Assembly (NCBI GenBank): GCA_026225945.1
Contig: JAMJFZ010002500.1
Location: forward strand, 4,660,501 to 4,724,500
Direction of reading: 5' to 3'
DNA: 64,000 nucleotides
From: Cricetomys ansorgei
Taxonomy: Eukaryota; Chordata; Mammalia; Rodentia; Nesomyidae
Under the pieces are notes generated by a model. It made no database searches. It worked only from the letters and a program-made list of their open reading frames with translations, and was not told where the DNA came from. The position numbers and the translations under genes were made by a program. This document shows, in pieces, positions 60,726 to 64,000 of this stretch; position 1 is the first letter of the stretch, and every line of letters starts with the position of its first letter.

Positions 60726-62812
60726 GTGTAACTGAAAGACTTATCATTAAACATAACATAAATGTCATAAAAAGGGAGTATTCTAAATTGTGATTTTCAA
60801 TACTTTTAGAAGCTCAGATACCTTTCAATAAAAAGATTGAAATTTGTAGCTTCTATTAATAACATATTTTTTACAAATGTTTTCCTAGTAGAGATTTCTA
60901 AACTCTGGTGGCTTAAAAAAAAATCCCTATCAAAGACAAAGAAATCCATGACGCCCTCCCAACTAATTAACTAGATAGTGCAAATAAGGCAGCTGTCATG
61001 TACAAAAAATACATAATCACATTAAGACATATGTGAATTTTGAAACACCAGACCCCTAACAAAGGTTTTCTAGATCAGAGCAAGAGTTACCCTAGTCATG
61101 ATTTAGAATCACCTAAATGGAATCACCAATCAAGGATGAACTAAAAACCATTTCAAAGTTATGAATTAATCTAAGTATATTCGAATGTTCATTGGTAGAT
61201 TTCATTCTTGTAGAAGTAATCTGAATTTGAAACATTCAAGGGCTGTCTACTCTAAAGTGAATACCAACAACGATCAGAAAGAAAGACTTGATGTGTATGA
61301 AAGAACACGCAGTGTATGCCTAGGAGAAAAGATTTATAAAGTGCATAGGCTTGTTTCCCGGTACATTTGGAAGCTACCAATAGTGGTGATAATTTAATAC
61401 ATGAGAATTACCTGCAAAATGTAGCACATAAAAGCAATGAGGACAGACAAGGAAATGGAATTGAATGACATTTTGAAAAAGGAAGAGAAACAGAGGGAGC
61501 TAGTAAGGTAAAAAATAATGGAGGGTTGGGCACATTCAAAGTGGTAGATTAATAGAAAGATTAGATATAACAAATGTAAAACTCTTCAAATTATTTACTA
61601 CCTAAAAATGCTATCTGAAAACTAAAAAAAAAAAAAAAAAAAAAAAAAAAAGTGATTAGCGGACTCTCTGCTACTGATAATTAATCTAGGAATCATGGGT
61701 AGGATATGGAAAGCAAACACAAATAGAACTACTAGTTCAAATACAATTTTTACTTCAGCACTGTTTAAAGCATATTAGGCTGGATAAACTGAATAGGAAT
61801 TCAGTTTGCTAAGGTCCAAAAGAATGAACTCTAATATTTCCTGTACAGTAAGACCAAATAAACTTACATTCAGAATTTTTAGTGAAAACACCAGTTTCCT
61901 ATCTTTCCTGTTACTAATCTCTTAGAGACTAGTCATTTTCTTTCTTGTAAAATTACTATTCCTTCTGTGTATTGCACAAGATGAGAAGGTAAGGCATCAA
62001 GTCAGAGCTGAAGCCTTCTGCTTTTACTCAGCAGAGAGACCACTAAGAAACGCTCACTGTGCTTCTTAACCCTTCTGCCGATCACTAGCCAGCCATTCCT
62101 AGTATATAGACGTTCGCTTACTGTCTTCCAGGGTAGCTTGGCTGTACATTGTGAGAACCTGTGGCTAAAAGAAGCTGCAACTCTCCTAAAGGGTGAAAGT
62201 GTATGGGCTTTGTGAACATTATTTTCCTCACTGTCCCAAAGCGCGTGCACTTTACTCTTGTAGGAGCAAGGCATCTATTCTTTCTATCTTGTACCAACTG
62301 TTTAACTGATTTTTATAGTTGCTAAAAGTGCAAATTTTAAGAAATTGTTATTAACTATCTACCTTCATTTATTCACAATCTGAATGTATCTCTTTCATAA
62401 CCTAAATAGTGGGAAATTTAGTTCTGATTTTTTTGAAGAAAGTTAAATATCATTTGTAAAGAAATATGAAGAAATAACATGAGTCTTTTTGGGATACAAA
62501 GTGAGTTACTGCTGTGAAAGGATTTTCTTGGATGGCTTTCAAAACAGGCTAATGTTAAATGTGAAAGAAGAGTTCTCAGCAATGGTATGATACTAGAAAA
62601 TGCCTGCCTGTAAATCAATTTCAGTGGACAATTTTTGGCAACATTTTAAATATATAATGATTACTATAGAGACAGTGTCCATATGGATATTAGCGATTCT
62701 ACTCTCAATTAGGCTCAAACAGTGCTTGGTGAAGAGCAGAGACTATATTAAAATGATGGCTTAAAAACTGTTAAAACAGAAAACAGTGACAATAAGATTG
62801 CTATGAAAGGAT

Positions 62813-63018
62813 TTTAAAAGATTTTTTTAAAGTATTTACTTATTTTATGTCTGTGAGTGTTTTGCCTGAATGTGTGTATGTCCACTCTGTGAGTACATGG
62901 TGCCTGAAGAAATCAGAAGAGGCCATTAGAGCCCCATTTATGGATAGTGTGGAGTCACCATGTGGGTGCTGGACACTGAACCCAGGTTCTACCTGTTGAG
63001 CGTACCTCTCGAGCCTCT
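62813..63018 (-). mobile_element. B2-type SINE (antisense copy)
   Basis: tttgcctgaatgtgtgtatg, ggtgcctgaagaaatcagaa, gaggccattagagcccc, accatgtgggtgctggacac, tgaacccaggttctacct, cgagcctctta. Confidence 0.85.
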
Positions 63019-63621
63019 TAACAAAGATTTTTAAATGGTACCTTCCTAAAGGATCTTTCCCGTTCAAGCTTCATCTATTTAGTAGGAGTATGACTTTTAA
63101 GATGACTCATTATCCAATTCACATTAGCGGCCAGTTTACAAATGTTATCTGTAACCTGTACACGCACATGTTTCAATCATGTATAAATATTATCTATCAC
63201 AGTGAGAACTCAAATGCCTCTATGACAGGTGACCGCTGATGACTATAACTAAATACTAGATAACAACAAACATCAGGTAATCACTTGATTTCACTATCCT
63301 GAAATATCTTAGAAGCAAACTGGACAGAAGTAGAAGTTACTTTTTCTTCATTACTTGACCAGAATTCCAGGGAATAAGGTATGGGTTAAGCCAGAGTCAG
63401 GCTTGTCATTAACAAAGAAGTCACTAGATGACATCATATGCTGAAGTCCTAGATGAAGTGTTAAGGAACAGAATAAGTTATATATGATCCCTGACCTCAA
63501 AAAGCACTTTTGAAAATAGATTTAATCAGGTCCTAATTAAAGTTACAAAATGGTCAGATTCACATAAATTCATCATTTGTTCAGAACCATTCCCTTATTG
63601 ATAACATATTAAAACAAGACA

Positions 63622-63805
63622 AAGCTGGGTGGTGGTGGCACACACCTTTAATCCCAGCACTCGAGAGGCAGAGGCAGGTTGATCATCTCTGTGAGTTCAA
63701 GGCCAGCCTGGTCTACAGATTGAGTTCCAGGACAGCCAGAGTTACAACAGAGAAATCCTGTCTCAAATAACCAAAATAATAATAATAAATAAATAAATAA
63801 AACGT
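63622..63805 (+). mobile_element. B1 SINE with AAT/AAAT tail
   Basis: gctgggtggtggtggcacac, acctttaatcccagcactcg, ggccagcctggtctacagat, gagttccaggacagccagag and a (AAT)/(AAAT) tail. Confidence 0.95.
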
Positions 63806-64000
63806 TAAGACAGAATAACACAAATTCCAAAATAAATTCAATTTGTAAAACCACTGGGAATAAAGTTGGTTAGCTTTTACAATCAATGCACTTATATCAT
63901 TTTAATGATTGTGATCAAATGATGAATAAAGTATATGTAATAGCTCATGATACTATATAATATATAATTAATGTCCAGAAATGAACATAGGAACATTAAA

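Larger units (their letters stand above)
59951..64000 (-). other. Cep170: Cep170 intron upstream of exon A (partial)
   Basis: 4.05 kb with no coding exon found on the minus strand: I looked for the segment expected before GNKHDDG (NNPPQMLWERTEEDSK-like) and did not see it. It holds an L1 3' end, a 28-base A run (61624-61651), a B2 and a B1. 61660-62810 shows nothing recognisable. Confidence 0.75.

Noticed and set aside
59951..64000. Upstream Cep170 exons or the FHA domain
   Set aside because: I looked for coding sequence expected before GNKHDDG on the minus strand and found none; these exons must lie beyond the window.

Overview
This window is nuclear DNA of a muroid rodent. The evidence is the set of interspersed repeats: B1, B2/B3 and ID SINEs, and rodent-type L1 3' ends with a G-rich polypurine tract. 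It also has long AC/TG/TA microsatellites, AT-rich introns and GT-AG splicing. Several B1 copies carry a TGTTGTAAC-type variant where I expect TGTGTAGCC in house mouse. That hints at a non-Mus muroid, but I cannot name the species.

There is one protein-coding gene: the 3' four-fifths of Cep170 (centrosomal protein of 170 kDa) on the minus strand. Eleven coding exons run from 59950 down to the stop codon at 18524. All splice phases agree, and together they encode 1273 residues. The N-terminal part with the FHA domain must lie beyond 64000. A 3'UTR of about 2 kb runs down to a poly(A) signal at 16491-16496.

Layout: 1-16470 is downstream intergenic DNA holding SINEs, ancient L1 remnants, copies of unnamed rodent repeats and an LTR-like element with internal tandem repeats. 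16470-18523 is the 3'UTR. 18524-41228 holds nine exons in an AT-rich stretch with hAT-Charlie and SINE remnants. 41229-43058 is the giant Ser/Arg/Lys-rich exon. 43059-59312 holds two small exons, a 9-bp minisatellite and an L1 3' end. 59313-59950 is a 638-bp exon with an internal alternative intron. 59951-64000 is intron with an L1 end, a B2 and a B1.

The most informative observations concern Cep170 isoforms: a 186-bp in-frame exitron inside the 638-bp exon, a possible 10-codon alternative donor extension, and a polyalanine tract encoded by a (GCT)7 microsatellite near the C terminus. I found no sign of a new multi-gene system. The rest is ordinary rodent intronic and intergenic DNA.
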